Below are positions 34,129 through 45,346 of a DNA stretch of 64,000 nucleotides, piece after piece. The DNA is taken from NCBI RefSeq assembly GCF_004004555.2, contig NZ_SACP01000022.1:28422-92421 (forward strand), read 5' to 3'. The position numbers and the translations under genes were made by a program. The notes beneath the pieces were generated by a model. The model saw only the letters and a program-made list of their open reading frames with translations, was not told where the DNA came from and made no database searches. The stretch's first letter is position 1, and every line of letters begins with the position of its first letter. The stretch comes from Methylobacterium oryzihabitans (lineage in GTDB: Bacteria > Pseudomonadota > Alphaproteobacteria > Rhizobiales > Beijerinckiaceae).

Positions 34129-35631
34129 ATGTTTCCCAAGCCGCACCCTTCGCTGACCCCCAACACCTTCGCGTTCGAATCGCTGCCGCTGGTCGCGCCG
34201 AGCGGGTTCCGCGAATACGACGCCCGCTGGCTGTTTCCCAAGGACCTCAACCTGATGGGCGTGCAGGCGCTGGGGCTCGGCCTCGGCACGCTGATCCACG
34301 AGCGCGGCGTGCGGCCCGACATCGTCACCGGCCACGACTTCCGCGCCTACTCGACCTCGATCAAGCTCGCGCTGATCGCCGGCATGCAGGCGGCGGGCCT
34401 GCGGGTGAAGGACATCGGCCTGTGCCTGTCGCCGATGGCGTATTTCGGCCAGTTCGCCCTCGACTGTCCCTGCGTGGCGATGGTGACGGCCTCGCACAAC
34501 GACAACGGCTGGACCGGGGTGAAGATGGGCGCCGAACGCCCGATGACCTTCGGCCCCGAGGAGATGACCCGGCTCAAGGAGATCGTGCTGTCGGGCGCGT
34601 TCCAGTACCGGGACGGCGGCGCCTACCAGTTCGTGCCGGACTTCTCGAAGACTTATCTCGACGACCTGATGTCGCGCACCAGGCCGGTCGGCCGCAGGCT
34701 GAAGGTCGTGGCCGCCTGCGGCAACGGCACGGCGGGCGCCTTCGCCCCGGGCCTGCTGGAGCGCCTCGGCTGCGAGGTCGTGCCCCTGGACGTCGAGGCC
34801 GACGCGACCTTCCCGCGCTACAACCCCAACCCCGAGGACATGGCGATGCTGCACGCCATCGCCGACAAGGTCCGGGAGACCGGGGCCGATGTCGGCTTCG
34901 GGTTCGACGGCGACGGCGACCGCTGCGGCGTGGTCGACGAGCAGGGCCACGAGATCTTCGCCGACAAGGTCGGGGTGATGCTCGCCCGCGACCTGTCGCG
35001 CCTGCACGCCGACCCGACCTTCGTCGTCGACGTGAAGTCGACCGGCCTGTTCGCCAGCGACCCGGAGCTGCGCGCGCGCAACGTCACGACCGACTACTGG
35101 AAGACCGGGCACTCCTACATCAAGCGCCGGGTCAACGAGCTGAAGGCGCTGGCCGGGTTCGAGAAGTCGGGGCACTTCTTCTTCAACGAGCCGGTCGGGC
35201 GCGGCTACGACGACGGCCTGCTCACCGCGATCGCGGTGGTGGAGATGCTCGACCGCAACCCCGACCGGTCGATGTCGCAGCTCTACGCGGCGCTGCCGAA
35301 GACCTGGGGCTCGCCGACGATGTCGCCGCACTGCGCCGACGACGAGAAGTACGGCGTGGTCGAGCGGGTGACCGAGCGGTTCCGGGCGATGCATGCCGGC
35401 GGCGAGGCGGTCGGCGGCGCCCGGATCACCGACATCGTGACGGTCAACGGCGTGCGGGTGACGACGGAGGACGGCACCTGGGGGCTGGTGCGGGCGTCCT
35501 CGAACAAGCCGGAACTCGTCGTGGTGGTCGAGAGCCCGGTCTCGGAGGCGCGCCTGCGCGAGATGTTCGCCGCCGTCGACTGCATCCTGCGCGAGAACCC
35601 GCAGGTCGGCGCCTACAACCAGACCCTGTGA
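34129..35631 (+). CDS. Phosphomannomutase/phosphoglucomutase
   Basis: 500 residues of the alpha-D-phosphohexomutase family. The active-site serine loop is VTASHNDNGWTG, the metal loop DGDGDRCG, and the phosphate-binding loop RASSNKPEL near the C-terminus. It interconverts hexose 6- and 1-phosphates. The neighbouring manC suggests mannose phosphates as substrate (manB/algC role), but the sequence does not separate it from a glucose enzyme. Confidence 0.88.
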   Translation: MFPKPHPSLTPNTFAFESLPLVAPSGFREYDARWLFPKDLNLMGVQALGLGLGTLIHERGVRPDIVTGHDFRAYSTSIKLALIAGMQAAGLRVKDIGLCLSPMAYFGQFALDCPCVAMVTASHNDNGWTGVKMGAERPMTFGPEEMTRLKEIVLSGAFQYRDGGAYQFVPDFSKTYLDDLMSRTRPVGRRLKVVAACGNGTAGAFAPGLLERLGCEVVPLDVEADATFPRYNPNPEDMAMLHAIADKVRETGADVGFGFDGDGDRCGVVDEQGHEIFADKVGVMLARDLSRLHADPTFVVDVKSTGLFASDPELRARNVTTDYWKTGHSYIKRRVNELKALAGFEKSGHFFFNEPVGRGYDDGLLTAIAVVEMLDRNPDRSMSQLYAALPKTWGSPTMSPHCADDEKYGVVERVTERFRAMHAGGEAVGGARITDIVTVNGVRVTTEDGTWGLVRASSNKPELVVVVESPVSEARLREMFAAVDCILRENPQVGAYNQTL

Positions 35632-35639
35632 CGGCGGCG

Positions 35640-35685
35640 GGCTCGGGCGCCGGGGCGCCCAAGCCTTCGCTCAGGCGCCCGAGCC
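35640..35685. terminator. Inverted repeat between convergent mutase and argG genes
   Basis: GGCTCGGGCGCC (35640-35651) and GGCGCCCGAGCC (35674-35685) form 12-base perfect arms just between the two stop codons. A partial direct repeat (CTCAGGCGCC) follows. No T-run is present, so it may be a factor-assisted terminator serving both strands. Confidence 0.5.
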
Positions 35686-35691
35686 TTCCGC

Positions 35692-36933
35692 TCAGGCGCC
35701 GAGCTTGCGTTTGCGCTGGCCCAGCGTCCGCAGGCGGAGCGCGTTGAGCTTGATAAAGCCCGCCGCGTCGCGGTGGTCGTAGGCGACCGCGCCCTCCTCG
35801 AAGGTGACGAGATCCTGGTCGTAGAGCGAGTTCGGGCTCTCGCGCCCGACGACGTGGACGCCGCCCTTGTAGAGCTTCAGCCGCACCGTGCCGGTGACCA
35901 TCTCCTGGCTCCTGTCGATGAGCGCCTGGAGCATCTCGCGCTCGGGCGAGAACCAGAACCCGTTGTAGATCAGCTCGGCGTAGCGCGGCATCAGCTCGTC
36001 CTTGAGATGGGCCGCGCCGCGGTCGAGGGTGATCGACTCGATCGCCCGGTGCGCCGGCAGCAGGATGGTGCCGCCGGGGGTCTCGTACATGCCGCGGCTC
36101 TTCATGCCGACGAAGCGGTTCTCGACGAGGTCGAGGCGGCCGATGCCGTTGGCGCGGCCGAGCTCGTTGAGCCTGGCCAGCAGCGTCGCGGGCGACAGCC
36201 GCTCGCCGTCGATCGACACCGCGTCGCCGCGCTCGAACCCGATGGTGACGACCGTCGGCGTGTCCGGCGCCTCCTCGGGGGAGAGGGTGCGCGAATAGAC
36301 GTAGTCCGGCACGTCGAGCGCGGGATCCTCCAGCACCTTGCCCTCGGAGGAGGCGTGCAGGAGGTTGGCGTCGACCGAGAACGGGCTCTCGCCGCGCTTG
36401 TCCTTGGAGATCGGAATCTGGTGCTGCTCGGCGAAGGCGATCAGCGCCTCGCGGGAGCGGAAGTCCCATTCGCGCCACGGCGCGATCACCGTCACGTCGG
36501 GCTTGAGGGCGTAGTAGCCGAGCTCGAACCGGACCTGATCGTTGCCCTTGCCGGTGGCGCCGTGCGAGACCGCGTCGGCCCCGACCCGCTCGGCGATCTC
36601 GATCTGCTTCTTGGCGATCAGCGGCCGGGCGATCGAGGTGCCGAGCAGATAGACGCCCTCGTACTGCGCGTTGGCCCGGAACATCGGGAACACGTAGTCG
36701 CGGACGAACTCCTCGCGCAGATCCTCGATGAAGATGTTCTCCGGCTTGATGCCGAGCAGCTCGGCCTTGCGGCGGGCCGGCTCCAGCTCCTCGCCCTGGC
36801 CGAGATCGGCGGTGAAGGTCACGACCTCGCAGCCGTAGGTGGTCTGGAGCCACTTCAGGATGATCGAGGTGTCGAGGCCGCCCGAATAGGCGAGCACCAC
36901 CTTCTTCACGCGCTTGGGGCTCTGGTCGGACAT
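35692..36933 (-). CDS. argG: Argininosuccinate synthase
   Basis: 413 residues. The ATP loop AYSGGLDTSIILKWL is at the N-terminus, with SHGATGKGNDQVRFE and YSRTLSPEEAPDTP further on, all standard for ArgG. It joins citrulline and aspartate at the cost of ATP in arginine synthesis. The gene is alone, convergent with the phosphohexomutase. Confidence 0.95.
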   Translation of the reverse strand: MSDQSPKRVKKVVLAYSGGLDTSIILKWLQTTYGCEVVTFTADLGQGEELEPARRKAELLGIKPENIFIEDLREEFVRDYVFPMFRANAQYEGVYLLGTSIARPLIAKKQIEIAERVGADAVSHGATGKGNDQVRFELGYYALKPDVTVIAPWREWDFRSREALIAFAEQHQIPISKDKRGESPFSVDANLLHASSEGKVLEDPALDVPDYVYSRTLSPEEAPDTPTVVTIGFERGDAVSIDGERLSPATLLARLNELGRANGIGRLDLVENRFVGMKSRGMYETPGGTILLPAHRAIESITLDRGAAHLKDELMPRYAELIYNGFWFSPEREMLQALIDRSQEMVTGTVRLKLYKGGVHVVGRESPNSLYDQDLVTFEEGAVAYDHRDAAGFIKLNALRLRTLGQRKRKLGA

Positions 36934-37114
36934 GCGGGAACGGGCCTCGGCTTCGGGGCTGGACGGGATCGGCGCGGCTTAACAGCCCGGCCCGCCCGCG
37001 TGCAACCGCGATGCCGGCCGGTCGTTGACCGCCCGTGGCGCAACGACGCCGGTCGCGGCGGTTGCGGCGGCGGGCCGGAGCCGCGAAGGTCGGGGCCTGA
37101 CAACGGAGGGCTGG

Positions 37115-37741
37115 ATGCCGCGACGGCCTACGCTCGAATTCTGGTTCGAGTTCGCGTCGACCTACTCCTACCTCTCGGCGATGCGGATCGAGGCCCTGGC
37201 GGGGGCGGCGGACGTGGCGATCCGCTGGCGGCCGTTCCTGCTCGGGCCGGTCTTCGCCGCGCAGGGCTGGACCTCGTCGCCGTTCAACCTCTACCCGGCC
37301 AAGGGCCGCAACATGTGGCGCGACGTCGCCCGTGAGGCCGCCCGCCTCGGCCTGCCGCCGCTGACCCGGCCCGACGCCTTCCCGCAGAACAGCCTCGCGG
37401 CGACCCGCATCGCGGTCCACGGCGCCGACGAGCCGTGGATCGGCGACTACGTGCGGGCGGTCTACACGGCGGAATTCGCCCGCGGCCAGGCGATCGCCGA
37501 GCCCGGCGCCCTCTCGGCGCTCCTCAACGACCTCGGCCTGGAAGGTCCGGCGATCGTCCGGGCGGCGACCCAGGAGCCCAACAAGAGCCGCCTGCGCTCG
37601 ATCGGCGAGGAGGCGAAGTCCCGCGGCCTCTACGGCGCGCCGAGCTTCCTCACCGAGGACGGCGAGCTGTTCTGGGGCAACGACCGCCTGGAGCAGGCCC
37701 TCGCCTGGGCGGTGGGCGACCGGCCGGCGGGGATGCGGTAG
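37115..37741 (+). CDS. 2-hydroxychromene-2-carboxylate isomerase-like (DsbA superfamily)
   Basis: 208 residues of the thioredoxin-fold HCCA isomerase group. The N-terminus LEFWFEFASTYSYLSAMRIE holds the Ser used for glutathione in place of the CxxC pair, and RPFLLGPVF and GAPSFLTEDGELFWGNDRL are typical. The family uses glutathione to isomerise an aromatic intermediate, but many members have unknown substrates. CGGAGGG precedes the ATG. No aromatic degradation genes are near, so the substrate is open. Confidence 0.8.
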   Translation: MPRRPTLEFWFEFASTYSYLSAMRIEALAGAADVAIRWRPFLLGPVFAAQGWTSSPFNLYPAKGRNMWRDVAREAARLGLPPLTRPDAFPQNSLAATRIAVHGADEPWIGDYVRAVYTAEFARGQAIAEPGALSALLNDLGLEGPAIVRAATQEPNKSRLRSIGEEAKSRGLYGAPSFLTEDGELFWGNDRLEQALAWAVGDRPAGMR

Positions 37742-37751
37742 GGGCTGGGGC

Positions 37752-38297
37752 TCAGAGGAGCCCGAGCACCGCGTTGAGGGTGTCGCGAGCCGCGTCGGGG
37801 TCGGCCACCGGTGCCGACAGGATTTCGGTTCCGTGCGCGAAGTTGTTCCGGGCCTGACGGACGGCGTCGAAGGCGTCGAGCAGGGCTTCGTCCGCTTCGC
37901 CGTCGAGCAGTGCTGCGACGGCCCGAAGACTCCCGAACTCGTCCCGGTCGCGGACGAGCCGGAGCGCATAGGGCGGCAGGACCCGCTTGCGCCCTCCCGC
38001 CGCCAGTGCCGAACGGACCTCGCCCAGCCGCGTCCCCAGCCGGGCCTGGCTCGCCACCTCGAAGCTCGCGGCCATGTCGAGGAGCGTCAGGTGGCCGACG
38101 AGGCCGAGCAGGTCCGCAAAGGTCGCCTGCAAGTCGGCGACCGCCTGCCGCTTGGTCTCGTAGGCTGGGCAGAGCCCGAGTTCGACCCAGCGCGGATGCG
38201 CCGGGTTCGCCAGGGCCTGCTCGCGCAGCCGGGTCAGGATCGCCATCAGGATCTGGCCACGACGGTACGCGGCGTCGATCGGCGTCGGATCCGGCAT
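37752..38297 (-). CDS. HEPN-like protein with RNxxxH motif
   Basis: 181 residues, fully helical by pattern. Near the C-terminus DAVRQARNNFAHGTE contains R150-N151-x3-H155, the RNxxxH motif that marks catalytically active HEPN RNases, preceded by the long central helices of the fold. It starts 2 bp after the stop of its partner gene, so the two are one translation unit. HEPN proteins are often toxins, RNA-targeting defence effectors or MtlR-like regulators; which applies is not known. No HEPN-partner nucleotidyltransferase (MNT) is adjacent. Confidence 0.65.
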   Translation of the reverse strand: MPDPTPIDAAYRRGQILMAILTRLREQALANPAHPRWVELGLCPAYETKRQAVADLQATFADLLGLVGHLTLLDMAASFEVASQARLGTRLGEVRSALAAGGRKRVLPPYALRLVRDRDEFGSLRAVAALLDGEADEALLDAFDAVRQARNNFAHGTEILSAPVADPDAARDTLNAVLGLL

Positions 38298-38299
38298 CC

Positions 38300-38788
38300 T
38301 CAGCTCAGGAGCGATTCGAACGCGGCCTCGAACGAGGCGCGGTCGAGCGGTTCGAGACCGGACGCCGCTCCGGTCCGCGGCCCGGCCGGAGGGCGCAGCA
38401 TCCAGCGCTCCCCCTCCGGCGTCGCCTGCCGAACCAGAAGAACCCGCTCGTCGCGTGCGGATCGCCCCTGGCGGAACATGTCGATGCGGCCGGTCGCCCC
38501 GAGGACGTACCGGCCCGCCGGCTGCAGCCTGACGGCGAGGTCATCGACATGGATCAGCATCGCATCGAGCGTGTAGAGACCGAGTGGCTCTTCCCGAAGG
38601 TGGATCTCCTGCGTGGAAACGGTCAGGTAGCCATCTCGCTCGTAGTCTAAGAGCCAGCCGTGGATCTCGTCGTAGAGCGCCGCGACGTCGGACTGCCAGC
38701 GGGCGATGATCTGCGGCCGGTCGGACTCGGCCTCCCTCTCGGCTCGCGTGCGATCCCTGACGCTGCGCAGGGTATCCAGAAGTGCCAT
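38300..38788 (-). CDS. Uncharacterised partner of the HEPN-like gene
   Basis: 162 residues, soluble. A helical N-terminus (about 1-50, ending DEIHGWLLDYERDGYLTVST) precedes a beta-rich middle (AMLIHVDDLAVRLQPAGRYV, LGATGRIDMF) and a tail ending FESLLS. No catalytic motif was recognised. It is upstream of the HEPN gene with a 2 bp gap, the position often taken by an antitoxin, but the length is larger than common antitoxins. It may also be a conserved regulatory protein. Confidence 0.6.
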   Translation of the reverse strand: MALLDTLRSVRDRTRAEREAESDRPQIIARWQSDVAALYDEIHGWLLDYERDGYLTVSTQEIHLREEPLGLYTLDAMLIHVDDLAVRLQPAGRYVLGATGRIDMFRQGRSARDERVLLVRQATPEGERWMLRPPAGPRTGAASGLEPLDRASFEAAFESLLS

Positions 38789-38940
38789 GGCGCCTTCCCC
38801 GGACGGCTCCTCGTGCCGACCTCCGATCGTGAGAGGCCGGATGATACGACCACCGCCGGCACGGGGCCAAGGGCGGCCTTCATCCCGCCAGAATGGCCGA
38901 GCTTATCGGGGAGAGCGTCCTCCAGCGTCCCCGGCCCCCG

Positions 38941-39627
38941 ATGCCCCTCTCCCGTCGCACTCTCCTCGCCGCAATCGTCCTCGGCGCCCCGTCCGCCGCC
39001 CTCGCCCAGGTGGAAGGGCAGTGGCACGCGCTCACCGGCGACGACGGCAGGCCGGTGGCGAATACCCGCCTGCCGGGCGAGCTGACCTCCGAGATCGAGA
39101 CCCTGAAGGGCGTGACCTGGATCGGCCCGCGCGAGGCCGGGGTCACGCTCTACGAGTTCTTCGACTTCAACTGCCCGTGGTGCCGGGCCGCGGCGCGCGA
39201 CCTGACCGCGCTGCTCGGCGAGGCGCCGGACCTGCGGGTCGGCCTCGTCCACAACCCGATCCTGTCGCCGCAATCGGCGCAAGCCGCCAAGGTGGCGCTC
39301 GCGGTGCAGCGCCGGGCGGGCTCGGCCGCGGCCTTCGCGCTCTACGGCCGGCTGCTCGGCCAGCCGGGCCGCATCGACGGGCCCCGCGCCCTCGACGCCG
39401 CGGCGGCCCTGGGCCACGACCGGGCGGCGATCGAGGCCGACGCGGACGCCGCCGAGGTGGGCGGCGCCCTGCGGGCGCAGATGCGGCTCGCTGCCAGCCT
39501 CGGGCTCGCCGCCACCCCGTCCTACGTCGTCGGCACCGCCGGCATCCTCGGCCATCCGGGCCGGCGCAGCCTCGCCGCCGTCCTGGCCGCCGCCCGCGAG
39601 TGCGGCGAGATCGTCTGCCAGGGCTGA
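38941..39627 (+). CDS. DsbA-like periplasmic thiol oxidoreductase
   Basis: 228 residues. Signal peptide (MPLSRRTLLAAIVLGAPSAA, near ALA-QVE), thioredoxin fold with the redox pair C78-P-W-C81 (DFNCPWCRAAA) and a cis-Pro loop ATPSYVVG at P193, with the helical insertion of the DsbA/DsbG group. It forms or rearranges disulfides in exported proteins. Two extra Cys near the C-terminus (ECGEIVCQG) could form a structural bond. The start at 38941 gives a proper signal; an earlier ATG at 38893 would add a non-signal extension. Confidence 0.85.
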   Translation: MPLSRRTLLAAIVLGAPSAALAQVEGQWHALTGDDGRPVANTRLPGELTSEIETLKGVTWIGPREAGVTLYEFFDFNCPWCRAAARDLTALLGEAPDLRVGLVHNPILSPQSAQAAKVALAVQRRAGSAAAFALYGRLLGQPGRIDGPRALDAAAALGHDRAAIEADADAAEVGGALRAQMRLAASLGLAATPSYVVGTAGILGHPGRRSLAAVLAAARECGEIVCQG

Positions 39628-39878
39628 CGGCGAGGGGGCGCCCTCGCGCCTCACCTTCGCCACCCTGCGGGATTAAAATTCGCCGTGATCGCAGGCTTGA
39701 GCCACCCGCGGCGTCGCCTTGCGCCCCCCGATCACCCATGCTAGGCCGGCGCCGCGCCGGGGGAGGGGCCTCTTCTCGTGCCGGCGCCTTCCCATCATCG
39801 ACGGGCCGCGCGCCGCCGCCACCCTCGTTCGGCGTGATGCGGCCGCACCCGTCGGGCCAGGTTAGAGAGAGAGCGCTG

Positions 39879-40451
39879 GTGGCTCAGAACGGTTCGGAAT
39901 CGGGTTCCCCCCTGGCGGGCGTCGCCGGGCGGTATGCCTCGGCGTTGTTCGAGCTCGCCCGCGACGAGCGCAGCGTCGACGCGGTGTCCGAGGGCCTCGA
40001 TCGGTTCGAGGCCCTGATGACCGAGAGCGCCGACCTGCAGCGCCTCGTGCGCAGCCCGGTCTTCTCGGCCGAGGATCAGGTCAAGGCGATCGAGGCGGTC
40101 CTCGCCCGCGCCGGGATCGAGGGGCTCGCCGGCAACTTCATCCGGCTCTCGGCCGCCAACCGGCGCCTGTTCGCCCTGCCCGACATGATCCGCGCCTACC
40201 GCGCCCTGGTGCGCCAGTCGAAGGGCATCGTCCAGGCCGAGGTCCGCCTCGCCGAGCAGCCCTCGGACGCGGTGCTGGAGGACATCAAGGCCTCGCTGCG
40301 CGACGTCGCCCGCTCCGAGATCGACCTCGACCTGCGCATCGACCCGTCGCTGATCGGCGGCATCGTGGTCAAGCTCGGCAGCCGCATGGTCGACGCCTCG
40401 CTGCGCACCAAGCTCAACTCCATCCGCCTCGCGATGCGGGACGCCCGCTGA
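39879..40451 (+). CDS. atpH: ATP synthase F1 delta subunit
   Basis: 190 residues from a GTG preceded by an AGAGAGAG tract. The AGRYASALFELARDE start of the N-terminal helical domain and the C-terminal GGIVVKLGSRMVDASLRTKL are the delta (OSCP) marks. It connects F1 to the peripheral stalk. It heads the separate F1 gene block. An ATG further upstream (39837) is less likely. Confidence 0.93.
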   Translation: MAQNGSESGSPLAGVAGRYASALFELARDERSVDAVSEGLDRFEALMTESADLQRLVRSPVFSAEDQVKAIEAVLARAGIEGLAGNFIRLSAANRRLFALPDMIRAYRALVRQSKGIVQAEVRLAEQPSDAVLEDIKASLRDVARSEIDLDLRIDPSLIGGIVVKLGSRMVDASLRTKLNSIRLAMRDAR

Positions 40452-40514
40452 GCGGCCCCGCCGCCTGCGATCCCCACCGCCCCGACGAACCATCGAGACG
40501 AGAGAAGGTCCACC

Positions 40515-42044
<1,530 letters not shown>

Positions 42045-42084
42045 GCATCGCGGCTCTGAGCCTCCAGGGAGAGACGAGGACCCG

Positions 42085-42963
42085 ATGGCGAGTCTGAAGG
42101 ACCTGCGCAACCGCATCGCCTCGGTGAAGGCGACGCAGAAGATCACCAAGGCGATGCAGATGGTCGCCGCCGCCAAGCTGCGCCGGGCGCAGTCGGCGGC
42201 GGAGAACGCCCGGCCCTACGCCGAGCGGATGGCGCAGGTGCTCGGCAATCTCGCCGCCAACCTGACCCCCGGGGCGGACACGCCCCGGCTGCTCTCCGGC
42301 ACCGGCCAGGACCGCACCCACCTGCTCCTCGTCTGCACGGCGGAGCGGGGCCTGTGCGGCGCCTTCAACTCCTCGATCGCGCGCCTCGCGCGCGATCACG
42401 CCCGCCGGCTGATGGCCGAGGGCAAGACCGTCAAGATCATCTGCGTCGGCAAGAAGGGCAACGACATCCTGCGTCGCCAATTCCGCGACCAGATCATCGA
42501 GGTGGTCGACCTGCGCGGCGCCCGCCAGCTCGGCTTCGAGCACGCCGAGGCCATCGCCCAGAACCTGCTCAAGCGCTTCGAGTCGGGCGAGTTCGACATC
42601 GCGACGCTGTTCTACTCGCGCTTCCGCTCGGTGATCCTTCAGATCCCGACGGCGCAGCAGATCATCCCGGCCGAGATCGCGCCCGCGGCGGAGCAGACCG
42701 CCACCGACGCGATCTACGACTACGAGCCCGGCGAGGCCGAGATCCTCGCCTCCCTGCTGCCGAAGAACCTGACGGTCCAGATCCTCCGGGCCCTCCTGGA
42801 GAACGCGGCCTCGGAGCAGGGCGCGCGGATGGGCGCGATGGACAGCGCCACCCGCAACGCCGGCGAGATGATCAAGAAGCAGACCCAGATCTACAACCGC
42901 ACCCGGCAGGCGATGATCACGAAGGAACTGATCGAGATCATCTCGGGCGCCGAGGCGTTGTAA
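42085..42963 (+). CDS. atpG: ATP synthase F1 gamma subunit
   Basis: 292 residues. The N-terminal helix MASLKDLRNRIASVKATQKI and the C-terminal helix AMDSATRNAGEMI form the rotor shaft; TAERGLCGAFN is the usual central motif. It starts 40 bp after atpA. Downstream comes an extra small gene before atpD, which is not part of the standard atpHAGDC order. Confidence 0.95.
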   Translation: MASLKDLRNRIASVKATQKITKAMQMVAAAKLRRAQSAAENARPYAERMAQVLGNLAANLTPGADTPRLLSGTGQDRTHLLLVCTAERGLCGAFNSSIARLARDHARRLMAEGKTVKIICVGKKGNDILRRQFRDQIIEVVDLRGARQLGFEHAEAIAQNLLKRFESGEFDIATLFYSRFRSVILQIPTAQQIIPAEIAPAAEQTATDAIYDYEPGEAEILASLLPKNLTVQILRALLENAASEQGARMGAMDSATRNAGEMIKKQTQIYNRTRQAMITKELIEIISGAEAL

Positions 42964-42986
42964 GGAGGAGACGCGGGAGCACGGCC

Positions 42987-43232
42987 ATGACCGACGACGT
43001 CGCCAACCTCGTTCTGGAGCAGCTGCGCCACATCCGGCGCGGCCAGGACGAGATGCGTCTCGACATCGCGGACGTGAAGTCCCGCATCAATGCCGTCGAG
43101 GGCGCCCTGGGGCAGGTCCAGGCCTCCCTCGGGCACGTCCAGACCCAGATCGCCGTGCAGAACGGCCGCCTCGACCGCATCGAGGACCGGCTCGCCCGGG
43201 TCGAGCGGCGGCTCGACCTCGCGCCCGCCTGA
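42987..43232 (+). CDS. Small coiled-coil protein inside the ATP synthase operon
   Basis: 81 residues with strong heptads: EQLRHIRRGQDEMRLDIADV, then VQTQIAVQNGRLDRIEDRLA, ending RVERRLDLAPA. It has no signal or membrane segment. The ATG is 23 bp after atpG, with a GGGAGCACGG sequence, and it ends 56 bp before atpD, so it is transcribed with the F1 genes. Similar short coiled-coil proteins occur widely in Rhizobiales, often away from atp genes. A role in assembly or regulation of F1 is only suggested by position. Confidence 0.75.
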   Translation: MTDDVANLVLEQLRHIRRGQDEMRLDIADVKSRINAVEGALGQVQASLGHVQTQIAVQNGRLDRIEDRLARVERRLDLAPA

Positions 43233-43288
43233 CCACCGACACTCCGCCGGCCGCCCCGCGGCCGCGCCCGCACGAACCAGAGGACACC

Positions 43289-44746
<1,458 letters not shown>

Positions 44747-44825
44747 GCGTCGTTCGCATCACCGGAGCGGGACCTCGGCGTCCCGCTCCGCGTCCATCGC
44801 CTGAACCCGGGACCGACTTCTCGCC

Positions 44826-45227
44826 ATGGCCACCTTCCAGTTCGACCTCGTCGGCCCCGAGCGGGTGCTGTATTCCGGCCAGGTCGACGCCGTTCAGCTC
44901 CCCGGCTCCGAGGGCGAGATGACGGTGCTGCCCGGGCACGCCCCGGTACTGACCACCCTCAAGACCGGGATCCTCGTCATCACCGAGGGCCCGCAACACG
45001 GCAAGCGGGTGCTGGTCCGCGGCGGTTTCGCCGAGATCAACGCCACCGCGCTCACCGTCATCGCCGAGCGCGCCACGCCGATCGAGGAACTCACCCCCGA
45101 GATCATCGACCGCGACATCGAGGCGGCGGAGCTGCAATACGACGCCACCGAAGACTACGACAAGCGCCGCGAGATCGAGGGCCACATCGCCCAGCTCCGC
45201 GAGTCGAAGGTCACGCTGAGCTTCTGA
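44826..45227 (+). CDS. atpC: ATP synthase F1 epsilon subunit
   Basis: 133 residues. The N-terminal beta-sandwich contains FDLVGPERVLYSGQVDAVQL and GSEGEMTVLPGHAPVLTTLK, then a short C-terminal helical hairpin. It links gamma to the c-ring and damps ATP hydrolysis. Last gene of the F1 block, 79 bp after atpD. Confidence 0.94.
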   Translation: MATFQFDLVGPERVLYSGQVDAVQLPGSEGEMTVLPGHAPVLTTLKTGILVITEGPQHGKRVLVRGGFAEINATALTVIAERATPIEELTPEIIDRDIEAAELQYDATEDYDKRREIEGHIAQLRESKVTLSF

Positions 45228-45253
45228 CCGCTCGACCCCTGGTGTCGATCCTG

Positions 45254-45283
45254 GGCGGCGGCGCGGACAGTGGTCCCGCCGCC
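45254..45283. terminator. Hairpin after atpC
   Basis: GGCGGCG (45254-45260) pairs with CGCCGCC (45277-45283) 27 bp past the atpC stop. No long T-run follows (GTTCTGCT), so the terminator call is tentative; it also lies before the convergent FkbM gene end. Confidence 0.4.
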
Positions 45284-45346
45284 GTTCTGCTGCGTGCCCG
45301 GCGCTGACCGACCGGCGCGCACGGCGCGCTGGCGGACATCCGGTCG

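Noticed and set aside
39628..39878. Small genes in the region before atpH
   Set aside because: No frame shows a credible start with protein-like sequence; the 251 bp probably hold the atp promoter, though I could not fix its elements.
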